This document shows positions 1 to 6,047 of a DNA stretch of 13,928 nt, one piece after another; position 1 is the stretch's first letter; every line of letters begins with the position of its first letter. Source of the DNA: Bdellovibrionales bacterium (GTDB lineage Bacteria > Bdellovibrionota > Bdellovibrionia > Bdellovibrionales > UBA1609); contig JAGRAK010000020.1 of the NCBI GenBank assembly GCA_020434645.1, positions 1 through 13,928 of the forward strand, written 5' to 3'. The position numbers and the translations under genes were made by a program. The notes below the pieces were generated by a model. It worked only from the letters and a program-made list of their open reading frames with translations, searched no databases and had not been told where the DNA came from.

Positions 1-1763
1 TGGCGAGTGCAAAGAGAAAGAAAAAAGTCGTCAAAAAATCAAAAAAACGGACATCACCAGAAATAGCATTACGACCTGTCGAGCCTCTCCAGCAAAAATT
101 TATTTTTGTTACAGGCGGTGTGGTTTCTTCAATAGGCAAGGGCTTGAGTGCGGCAAGTTTAGGGGCGCTTCTAGAGGCGCGCGGAATAAAAGTCGGCATG
201 ATGAAATGTGATCCGTATATCAATGTTGATCCTGGTACAATGTCACCACTTCAGCATGGTGAAGTGTATGTTACTGAAGACGGGGCCGAAACAGATCTTG
301 ATCTCGGTCATTATGAGCGATTCACGTCAGGGCACTTAAATAAAACTAACAGCATAACAGCTGGGCAGATTTATGAGAGCGTGATTAGTAAAGAGCGCCG
401 AGGTGATTATTTAGGTGGAACAGTGCAGGTGATTCCACACATCACAGATGAAATAAAAAGCCGAATTTTTGAAGCGGGTCAGGGCAGTGAAGTTGTCATT
501 GTCGAAATAGGTGGAACCATCGGCGACATTGAGGGCTTACCATTTATTGAGGCCATTCGCCAAATGAGGGCTGATGTTGGTTTTGAGAATTCAATTTTTG
601 TGCATGTGACATACGTTCCCTATATTGCGGCAGCTGGAGAGTTAAAGAGTAAGCCGACGCAGCACTCAGTGAAAGAACTTCGCGAAGTGGGCATTCAGCC
701 TGATTTTTTAATCTGCCGCTCTGAAAAACATTTGAATGCTGAAATCAAAAAGAAAATTGGCTTATTTTGCAGTGTTCGTGAAGACTATGTGATCGCGGCA
801 ACTGACTCATCAAGCATTTATGAAGTGCCACTCGTTTTACACGAAGAGGATTTTGATCAGAAAGTCGTTGATCGTCTAAAATTAGATTCAAGTGCGCCTA
901 AGCTTGATGGTTGGATCAAGATGGTTCAAAACTTAAAGAACCCAGAAAGTAAAATCAGTATAGGCATTGTTGGTAAATATGTTGATTTGAAAGAAAGTTA
1001 TAAATCTTTAAATGAAGCCATTATTCATGGTGGTATTGCCAATAAGGCAAAAGTTGAGATTGTTTACATTGATTCTGAAACTTTAAATGATCGCAATGTA
1101 TCTGTTGCGCTTTCTGAAGTTCACGGAATATTAGTCCCTGGCGGATTCGGTGAGAGGGGCGTTGACGGTAAAATTTCAGCTATTCGATATGCTCGTGAAA
1201 ATCGGGTGCCTTATTTTGGTATTTGCCTCGGAATGCAGCTCGCCAGTATTGAGTTTGCTCGTCATGTATGTGGGATTGAGGATGCCACTAGCCGTGAGTT
1301 TGATGAAAATAATAAATCTAAAAACCTTGTCATTGACCTTATGAATGAGCAGAAAAATATGAAGCAAAAGGGCGGCACAATGCGTCTTGGGGCTTTTCCG
1401 TGTTCACTGATGAAGGGTTCGCGTGCCAAACGAATTTATGATTCAACAAAAATTTCAGAGCGTCACCGTCACCGCTATGAGTTTAATAATAAGTTTCGCG
1501 GATTGTTTGAGAAGAACGGGATGAATTTATCTGGCATATGTGAAGAGCGTGATCTTGTCGAAATCGTCGAGATAACGGAGCACCCTTGGTTTATCGGTGT
1601 GCAATTTCACCCTGAGTTTAAGTCTCGGCCACTAGATCCTCACCCTTTATTTACAAGTTTTGTTGCCGCCGCTCTTGATCACAAAAATCAAACACTTAAA
1701 ATAACAAAACGCGAAGCCCAAAAACTGAAGACTTCAAAAACAAATGAGGCTCGGCATGATTGA
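1..1763 (+). CDS. pyrG: CTP synthase (glutamine hydrolysing), 5' end at window edge
   Basis: Makes CTP from UTP, ATP and glutamine in the cytoplasm; last step of de novo pyrimidine nucleotide synthesis. The synthetase domain shows the SSIGKG nucleotide loop (Lys codon 138-140), DPYINVDPGTMSP, GAETDLDLGHYERF and EIGGTIGDIEG. The glutaminase domain shows GICLGMQ with the nucleophile Cys (codon 1224-1226) and the HPEF His/Glu pair (1608-1616). All catalytic parts are present. A GTG at 120 could be taken for the start, but the frame stays open upstream and encodes KFIFVTGG directly before it, which is the conserved N-terminus of the family, so the true start is earlier. Bases 1-2 are TG, in frame to be the end of an ATG/GTG/TTG whose first base lies just outside. 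That would give about 587 residues with a Lys-rich extension of about 32 residues ahead of the conserved N-terminus. The gene overlaps kdsD at its 3' end. Confidence 0.97.
   Translation, partial: ASAKRKKKVVKKSKKRTSPEIALRPVEPLQQKFIFVTGGVVSSIGKGLSAASLGALLEARGIKVGMMKCDPYINVDPGTMSPLQHGEVYVTEDGAETDLDLGHYERFTSGHLNKTNSITAGQIYESVISKERRGDYLGGTVQVIPHITDEIKSRIFEAGQGSEVVIVEIGGTIGDIEGLPFIEAIRQMRADVGFENSIFVHVTYVPYIAAAGELKSKPTQHSVKELREVGIQPDFLICRSEKHLNAEIKKKIGLFCSVREDYVIAATDSSSIYEVPLVLHEEDFDQKVVDRLKLDSSAPKLDGWIKMVQNLKNPESKISIGIVGKYVDLKESYKSLNEAIIHGGIANKAKVEIVYIDSETLNDRNVSVALSEVHGILVPGGFGERGVDGKISAIRYARENRVPYFGICLGMQLASIEFARHVCGIEDATSREFDENNKSKNLVIDLMNEQKNMKQKGGTMRLGAFPCSLMKGSRAKRIYDSTKISERHRHRYEFNNKFRGLFEKNGMNLSGICEERDLVEIVEITEHPWFIGVQFHPEFKSRPLDPHPLFTSFVAAALDHKNQTLKITKREAQKLKTSKTNEARHD
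1745..1749 (+). promoter_or_regulatory. Ribosome binding site deciding the kdsD start
   Basis: TGAGG lies 6 nt before the ATG at 1756, inside the end of pyrG. The alternative ATG at 1744 overlaps this site and has no comparable site at a good distance, so 1756 is the better start. Confidence 0.55.
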
Positions 1764-2730
1764 AATTGAAGAGGCTCGTCGCGTTTTAAAAATCGAAGCG
1801 CAAGCCGTTCTCGATCTCGCTGAGAAATTAGATAATAATTTTAAACTAGCAGTAGATAAAATACTAGCTTGTAAGGGTAAGTTAATCGTTACGGGCATTG
1901 GTAAATCGGGTCTGATTGGTAGAAAAATAGCAAGTACATTTAGTTCTACAGGTACGCCGGCTTTATTTTTACATCCAGCCGAGAGTTCTCATGGCGATTT
2001 GGGAGTCGTAACTTGTGATGATGTGGTGCTAGCTATTAGCAGCAGCGGCGAGACAGAAGAGCTCATGCCTATTCTTAATTTTGTAGTGCGACGAAATATT
2101 TCACTTATAGTGATGACGAGTAAGCCGACGAGTTTACTGGGTAAGGCCGGCTTATTTTTAGATATTAGTGTAAAAGAAGAGGCCTGCTCGTTAGGGCTTG
2201 CCCCCACGACAAGTTCAACTGTGACATTAGCTCTCGGAGATGCTTTGGCTATGGCAGTTTTGAAAGTTCGTGGATTTGGGCGCGATGATTTTGCTGAATT
2301 TCATCCAGCAGGAACACTTGGCCGGCGATTATTTTTGCGTGTTCGTGATCTTATGCATACAGGTAAGGCTTTGCCGCTTGTGCGCTTGAATGATGATATG
2401 GCTAAGGTTGTGGCGCTCATGACTTCAGCTGAGGTTCGCGGAGTGGCTGGCGTTTTAGATGATCAAGATCAGCTTTGTGGTTGCGTGACTGACGGTGATA
2501 TTCGTCGTCGACTAGAGAAAAATAAGAATCCACTTTCAGAAGTGGCAAAAGACATTATGTCTCTCAGCCCTAAAACCATAGATGCCGCAGAAATGGCTGA
2601 AAAAGCTCTTTTTATAATGGAGCAGTTTCAAATTCAAAATTTGTTTGTCACTGATAAGACATCAAAATCTCCGATGCTGCCCGTAGGTCTTATTCATTTA
2701 CAAGATCTCTTGCGCGCTAAGTTGAAATAG
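1756..2730 (+). CDS. kdsD: D-arabinose-5-phosphate isomerase (KdsD/KpsF/GutQ family)
   Basis: Interconverts ribulose-5-phosphate and arabinose-5-phosphate, the first step towards Kdo, the sugar that links lipid A to the LPS core. With the start at 1756 it has 324 residues, a usual length for the family. The N-terminal SIS domain (about residues 30-190) contains GIGKSG, HGDLG, SSSGE, EACSLGLAPT and HPAGTLGR. By alignment from memory to E. coli KdsD, Lys50, Glu102, Glu142 and His183 match the catalytic residues. Two CBS domains follow (about 195-255 and 265-324), including TDGDIRRRL and HLQDLLRAKL at the end. It overlaps pyrG by 8 nt (ATGATTGA), so the two are probably cotranscribed and coupled. 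In many Gram-negatives pyrG sits next to kdsA; no kdsA lies between them here. A kpsF or gutQ paralogue name is possible, but the reaction would be the same. Confidence 0.93.
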   Translation: MIEIEEARRVLKIEAQAVLDLAEKLDNNFKLAVDKILACKGKLIVTGIGKSGLIGRKIASTFSSTGTPALFLHPAESSHGDLGVVTCDDVVLAISSSGETEELMPILNFVVRRNISLIVMTSKPTSLLGKAGLFLDISVKEEACSLGLAPTTSSTVTLALGDALAMAVLKVRGFGRDDFAEFHPAGTLGRRLFLRVRDLMHTGKALPLVRLNDDMAKVVALMTSAEVRGVAGVLDDQDQLCGCVTDGDIRRRLEKNKNPLSEVAKDIMSLSPKTIDAAEMAEKALFIMEQFQIQNLFVTDKTSKSPMLPVGLIHLQDLLRAKLK

Positions 2731-2735
2731 TTAGC

Positions 2736-2744
2736 CTTAGGTCT
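2736..2744 (+). promoter_or_regulatory. Shared 9-mer CTTAGGTCT, copy 1
   Basis: The same nine bases recur at 3576-3584. This copy ends 56 nt before the ATG at 2801; the other ends 55 nt before the ATG at 3640. Equal placement ahead of two tandem related genes suggests a shared control element or the relic of a duplicated leader. No binding protein is recognised. Confidence 0.3.
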
Positions 2745-2760
2745 GGGCTTCACGAAGTCC
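2745..2760 (+). repeat. Short inverted repeat (possible RNA hairpin)
   Basis: GGGCTT and AAGTCC flank the loop CACG and can form six base pairs including one G-U in RNA. No T-tract follows, so it is not a normal intrinsic terminator. It directly follows the 9-mer; the second copy of the 9-mer lacks this hairpin. Confidence 0.25.
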
Positions 2761-2800
2761 AATGGTCAAAGCGACAGTTTCACCTTACGATCACAGTTAT

Positions 2801-3547
2801 ATGTTTAAGCGAATTTCATTATCATTTTTATTATTGCCCTTTATATATCAGCCGATTTTTGCTGCAGAGCAAATTGAATTTCCAGAAGAAGAGCTCGCCA
2901 CAGAGTCGGTTCTACCAGTATTTGCAAAGCAAGTGGTGGTGCGTGAGCGAAAAATTAATATGGCAAAACGATTTGAAATTGGCGGCGGTGCGGGTCTTAA
3001 TCTTGTTGAGCCACTGTATAATCAAATTACATATAATATTTTCGGCAGTTATCACTTTGATGAAATTCATGGCGTAAATATTTCGGGCTATATATTAAGT
3101 ACAGATCTTTCAAGTGCGGGCAGTGATTTGCGAGCGGGCAAAGGGCTGGTGGGGACAAATAATTTTGATGCGAGTAAAGCGCCGACAGTTGAAAGCATGT
3201 TTTTTGCCAATTATCAATTCACGGCCTATTACGGTAAGATCAGTGTGACCAAGCAAAGTATTATGAATCTCTCACTTTATGGTTTGCTTGGTGTCGGTAT
3301 GGTGAATTGGTCTGATGCCTCAACGATTGGCCTCGACGTTGGTATTGGTCAAAAATTATATTTCACGCCCAATTTGGCTTTGCGTTTTGATTTGATGTTA
3401 TCTCTATATCAAGGCCCAGACCCGACAGCGCCGAAAACTGTGGGCAAAAAGTTAGAGCGTGATGATGCGCCACTGGGTAGCGATCAATTTGACTCGACTT
3501 TCTACGTGCGGCCATTTTTAACTGGCGGCCTCATTTACATTTTTTAA
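2801..3547 (+). CDS. Exported outer-membrane beta-barrel protein (GltA/NfsA-like position)
   Basis: With the start at 2801 it has 248 residues. Residues 1-21 form a typical signal peptide ending IFA before AEQ. An acidic and then basic linker follows (to about residue 55), then a run of alternating amphipathic strands rich in Gly and aromatics (for example the segment starting FEIGGGAGLNL), and the protein ends in FLTGGLIYIF with a C-terminal Phe, the usual outer-membrane assembly signal. The segment TAYYGKISV and the following Leu/Tyr/Gly strand match the second barrel (TPLYGKMAW), so the two are related. This fits the outer-membrane beta-barrel family common in Myxococcota and Bdellovibrionota. 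An in-frame ATG at 2762 would add 13 residues before the signal peptide and is less likely. No Shine-Dalgarno is visible. As first gene of the cluster it corresponds to NfsA/GltA; the family call is firm, the exact orthology is not. Confidence 0.8.
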   Translation: MFKRISLSFLLLPFIYQPIFAAEQIEFPEEELATESVLPVFAKQVVVRERKINMAKRFEIGGGAGLNLVEPLYNQITYNIFGSYHFDEIHGVNISGYILSTDLSSAGSDLRAGKGLVGTNNFDASKAPTVESMFFANYQFTAYYGKISVTKQSIMNLSLYGLLGVGMVNWSDASTIGLDVGIGQKLYFTPNLALRFDLMLSLYQGPDPTAPKTVGKKLERDDAPLGSDQFDSTFYVRPFLTGGLIYIF

Positions 3548-3639
3548 TGAGACATAATATTGATTACCTTAGCGGCTTAGGTCTAGCTCTTATCTAAATG
3601 CTTATTTTCTTAGAGAAAAATGCTTATCCTAATACAAGT
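3548..3639 (+). other. Intergenic leader between the two beta-barrel genes
   Basis: Ninety-two bases contain the second CTTAGGTCT (3576-3584), which sits in an imperfect palindrome at 3567-3583 (ACCT-TAG / CTT-AGGT with one T-T mismatch). A possible promoter is TTTACA (3534-3539) with TAATAT (3555-3560), but the 15-nt spacing is poor. No T-rich terminator is present and no Shine-Dalgarno precedes the start at 3640. Confidence 0.35.
3576..3584 (+). promoter_or_regulatory. Shared 9-mer CTTAGGTCT, copy 2
   Basis: Identical to 2736-2744 and placed 55 nt before the signal-peptide start at 3640. It lies in the right arm of an imperfect palindrome (3567-3583). Either an operator or promoter part, or a remnant of duplication of the barrel gene with its leader. 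Confidence 0.3.
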
Positions 3640-4476
3640 ATGAATTTTGTATCAGCATGTGTTTTAACATCATTGATTTTTTTTCTCAGCAATTTTGCGC
3701 AGGCGCAAATATTGCCTCGTGAAGATCAACAGGCCGACGCCGGTCTTGAGGATCTTTATGATAAATTTGAAAATGAAGAGGCGGCACAAAAGAGTAAGCG
3801 CGATAAAGATCAAAAACAACGTGATGAGCGCCAATCTGAGAAAGATATTACTAAGCTATCTGAGCTCTCAACGTTAGCACCATTTGAAGATATAGCTGTT
3901 TTGCAGAGACGATTTTTGCCAAAAACAGGCCGTGTTGAATTATCAGGCAGTCTTGCGCTCAGTACAAATAATCAATACTTTAATAATTATGGCGTGAATT
4001 TAAGAGGCGCCTACTATTTTCAAGAGAAGTACGGCATAGAGGGCGTATATCAGTACCTTGCCAATTCTGAGCGCCCCATCACAAGTGGATTAACTGAAAA
4101 TCAAAGTATTTCAACTCGGTCACTTGTCGAGCCCGAGAGCTTTATGGGTGTGACGTTTAAATGGACACCGCTCTACGGCAAAATGGCGTGGTTTCAAAAG
4201 CGGATAATACCATTTGATATCTACTTTACTCCTGGGGTTGGCGTTTCAAATACGGCAAGTGGTGGCTCAGCTTCGACGATGACTTTAGGCATGGGACAAT
4301 TATTTGCACTAAACAAATCCTATGGTGTTCGTTGGGATTTTAATTGGAACTATTATCAGACCGAAGTGGATGTGACCACTACTGGCGGCGGAACAGTTAA
4401 AGAGTCGCGCAATCAAAGTGATTTATTCTTGGGGATTGGATTTAGCTATTTTATTCCGGAGGCTAAATACAGATGA
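3640..4476 (+). CDS. Exported outer-membrane beta-barrel protein with charged N-terminal linker (GltB/NfsB-like position)
   Basis: With the start at 3640 it has 278 residues. The signal peptide (residues 1-22) ends AQA before QIL. Residues about 25-75 form a highly charged, probably helical segment (around DLYDKFENEEAAQKSKRDKD and on), which should lie in the periplasm ahead of the barrel. The barrel begins near RRFLPKTGRVELSG and continues as amphipathic strands with many Tyr/Asn/Gly; TPLYGKMAW and FDIYFTPGVGVS match the parallel region of the first barrel. The in-frame ATG at 3598 would prepend 14 residues to the signal peptide and is less likely. The stop overlaps the next start as ATGA. 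Its role is inferred as an outer-membrane subunit of the Nfs/Glt-type machine, perhaps contacting periplasmic TPR partners through the charged arm. Confidence 0.8.
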   Translation: MNFVSACVLTSLIFFLSNFAQAQILPREDQQADAGLEDLYDKFENEEAAQKSKRDKDQKQRDERQSEKDITKLSELSTLAPFEDIAVLQRRFLPKTGRVELSGSLALSTNNQYFNNYGVNLRGAYYFQEKYGIEGVYQYLANSERPITSGLTENQSISTRSLVEPESFMGVTFKWTPLYGKMAWFQKRIIPFDIYFTPGVGVSNTASGGSASTMTLGMGQLFALNKSYGVRWDFNWNYYQTEVDVTTTGGGTVKESRNQSDLFLGIGFSYFIPEAKYR

Positions 4477-6047
4477 AAAAAATTATTTCATCCTTATTGT
4501 TATTTAGTTTAGTCTTTGTCACGCCAGTAGAGGGGGCGCGTAAACAATCATCAAAAACTAATTCAAGAGCAAAAACGACCAGGTCTAGTGGCAATTCAGA
4601 GCTAAAAGAAGCTATGGCATTGGCAAAAAAAGGTGAGTACCAAGCCGCATCTGCAAAATTCTTTATATTAAGTGTGAGTCCTAAATATATTAATAATCGG
4701 ATGCAAATACGCTATTTGCTAGGGCTTATGTTGTACCAACTCAAGATGTATCAACTCGCGGCTTTTCAATTTATTAGCGTTATTCGTGGAGGTAATAATA
4801 GATACATCCCGCAAGCGCTTGAAAAACTGTCATTGGCAGCAAATGAACTGGGCGATGATACTTTATTAAATTATGCAATATCACGAGTAAAAACGGAGAG
4901 CTTTCCGGCTGTGCATCGTGATATGCTTTTTTATCGTATAGGTGAATTTCAATATCGCAATGCTCAATATAATGATGCTATTCGAAGCTTTTCTCAAGTT
5001 CCAGACAAAAGCTCATTGTACGACAAGGCACTCTACATGAAGGGGCTGTCTTATGCTCAGTCAGGTAATCCCGATAAGGCGGTATTAACTTTTGATATGC
5101 TAATTGATCAAATGAAAGATGCGCCAATAACAGACAGCTCTAAGGTTGCCGGGCAACTTGGTAAGGCCAGAGCACTATATCAAAAGAAGTCTTGGGATGA
5201 CTCGATTCAAGCCTATCGTGATGTCCCTCGTGATTCTTCTATGTGGCATGATACAATTTTTGAATCGAGCTGGGCAATGTTGAGATCTGGGCGCTTTCGT
5301 TCAGCCATTAGTAATTTTCAGTCTTTACATTCACCGTATTATGAAGAGAGTTACATCCCTGAATCATTGCTGCTCAGATCAATTGTGTACCTTTATATTT
5401 GCAAGTATGACGAGATGGATAAAGTACTCAACCTATTCAACAAAATTTATAAGCCTGTGTATAAAAATGTAACAGAGTATTTAAAAAGCTCTAAAAACTC
5501 GGTGCAGTATTTTAATGATGTTATCCTCACTATGCAGGCGGCTGAAAAGCCTGGGTTTGACCCGTCTAGTAGTAAATTTGTTGTGCCGTACTTGATCACT
5601 CAAAAGATTTCTAAAGAGGGCGATTTTCAAAGATCATTTCAATATATCAAAAAGTTGATTGCTGAACGCAACCGAGTTCGCCGTATGCCGGCGTCATGGC
5701 GTAATTCAGGTATTGGTAAGTATGCTCTAAAAACATTAGATACACGTATACTCAAAGCTCGTGCTAAGGCTGGCCGTCAAATACGCGCGCATATGATCAG
5801 TGTTCGTACTGAGTTAATCGATTTGTTTGAACAAGAGGGCTTCATTCGATACGAAATGATCAATGGTAAAAAAGAACAGCTCAAAAAGCGAGTGGCGGGC
5901 AAAGAATTGCCAAAAGCACAGATCGACGAAAGCAGTAGTCGTGATTATTACATTCAAAATGGATATGAGTACTGGCCGTTTCGTGGTGAATACTGGTTAG
6001 ATGAAATCGGCAATTATCATTATTTAGGAGCTCAAAGCTGTGAGTAA
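4473..6047 (+). CDS. Periplasmic TPR protein with a conserved-looking C-terminal YWPF..GEYW motif (GltC/NfsC-like position)
   Basis: 524 residues. The start is supported by GGAGG at 4458-4462 and an ATGA overlap with the previous stop. A signal peptide covers about residues 1-21, followed by a basic Ser/Thr-rich stretch (KQSSKTNSRAKTTRSS). TPR-like helical pairs run from about residue 40 to 330, for example ALYMKGLSYAQSGNPDKAVL and GEFQYRNAQYNDAIRSFSQV. The middle and C-terminal part is alpha-helical and basic without clear TPRs. The last 25 residues are aromatic and acidic: YWPFRGEYWLDEIGNYHY, ending in AQSCE. I recall a similar GEYW.DE tail in myxobacterial TPR proteins, not verified. It is probably a soluble periplasmic scaffold between inner- and outer-membrane parts. 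Orthology to GltC/NfsC rests mainly on position. Confidence 0.75.
   Translation: MKKIISSLLLFSLVFVTPVEGARKQSSKTNSRAKTTRSSGNSELKEAMALAKKGEYQAASAKFFILSVSPKYINNRMQIRYLLGLMLYQLKMYQLAAFQFISVIRGGNNRYIPQALEKLSLAANELGDDTLLNYAISRVKTESFPAVHRDMLFYRIGEFQYRNAQYNDAIRSFSQVPDKSSLYDKALYMKGLSYAQSGNPDKAVLTFDMLIDQMKDAPITDSSKVAGQLGKARALYQKKSWDDSIQAYRDVPRDSSMWHDTIFESSWAMLRSGRFRSAISNFQSLHSPYYEESYIPESLLLRSIVYLYICKYDEMDKVLNLFNKIYKPVYKNVTEYLKSSKNSVQYFNDVILTMQAAEKPGFDPSSSKFVVPYLITQKISKEGDFQRSFQYIKKLIAERNRVRRMPASWRNSGIGKYALKTLDTRILKARAKAGRQIRAHMISVRTELIDLFEQEGFIRYEMINGKKEQLKKRVAGKELPKAQIDESSSRDYYIQNGYEYWPFRGEYWLDEIGNYHYLGAQSCE
6026..6030 (+). promoter_or_regulatory. Ribosome binding site for the GTG start at 6040
   Basis: AGGAG lies 9 nt before GTG at 6040, inside the end of the previous gene. 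It decides the non-ATG start, which also gives a clean signal peptide; the two genes overlap by 8 nt. Confidence 0.65.

Larger units (their letters stand above)
2731..2800 (+). other. Intergenic leader between kdsD and the envelope-machine genes
   Basis: Seventy bases hold the 9-mer CTTAGGTCT (2736-2744) and a short inverted repeat (2745-2750 / 2755-2760). I see no T-run that would make a Rho-independent terminator and no Shine-Dalgarno sequence close to the start at 2801. A weak sigma-70-like pair can be drawn (TGGTCA 2763-2768, 17-nt spacer, TACGAT 2786-2791, each 4/6 to consensus) but is not convincing. Readthrough from pyrG-kdsD is possible. Confidence 0.4.

Noticed and set aside
2745..2760. 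Inverted repeat after kdsD as a Rho-independent terminator
   Set aside because: The stem is short with a G-U pair and no T-run follows, so it does not meet terminator criteria.
2762..2800. Upstream ATG at 2762 as the start of the first barrel gene
   Set aside because: It would put 13 polar residues before a complete signal peptide and has no ribosome site; 2801 also gives the same motif-to-start distance as the second barrel.
3534..3560. TTTACA / TAATAT as a sigma-70-like promoter for the second barrel
   Set aside because: The spacing is 15 nt and the -35 element overlaps the end of the previous gene; in AT-rich DNA such matches are common by chance.
3598..3639. Upstream ATG at 3598 as the start of the second barrel gene
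   Set aside because: It would add 14 residues including acidic ones before the signal peptide; 3640 gives a standard signal peptide.
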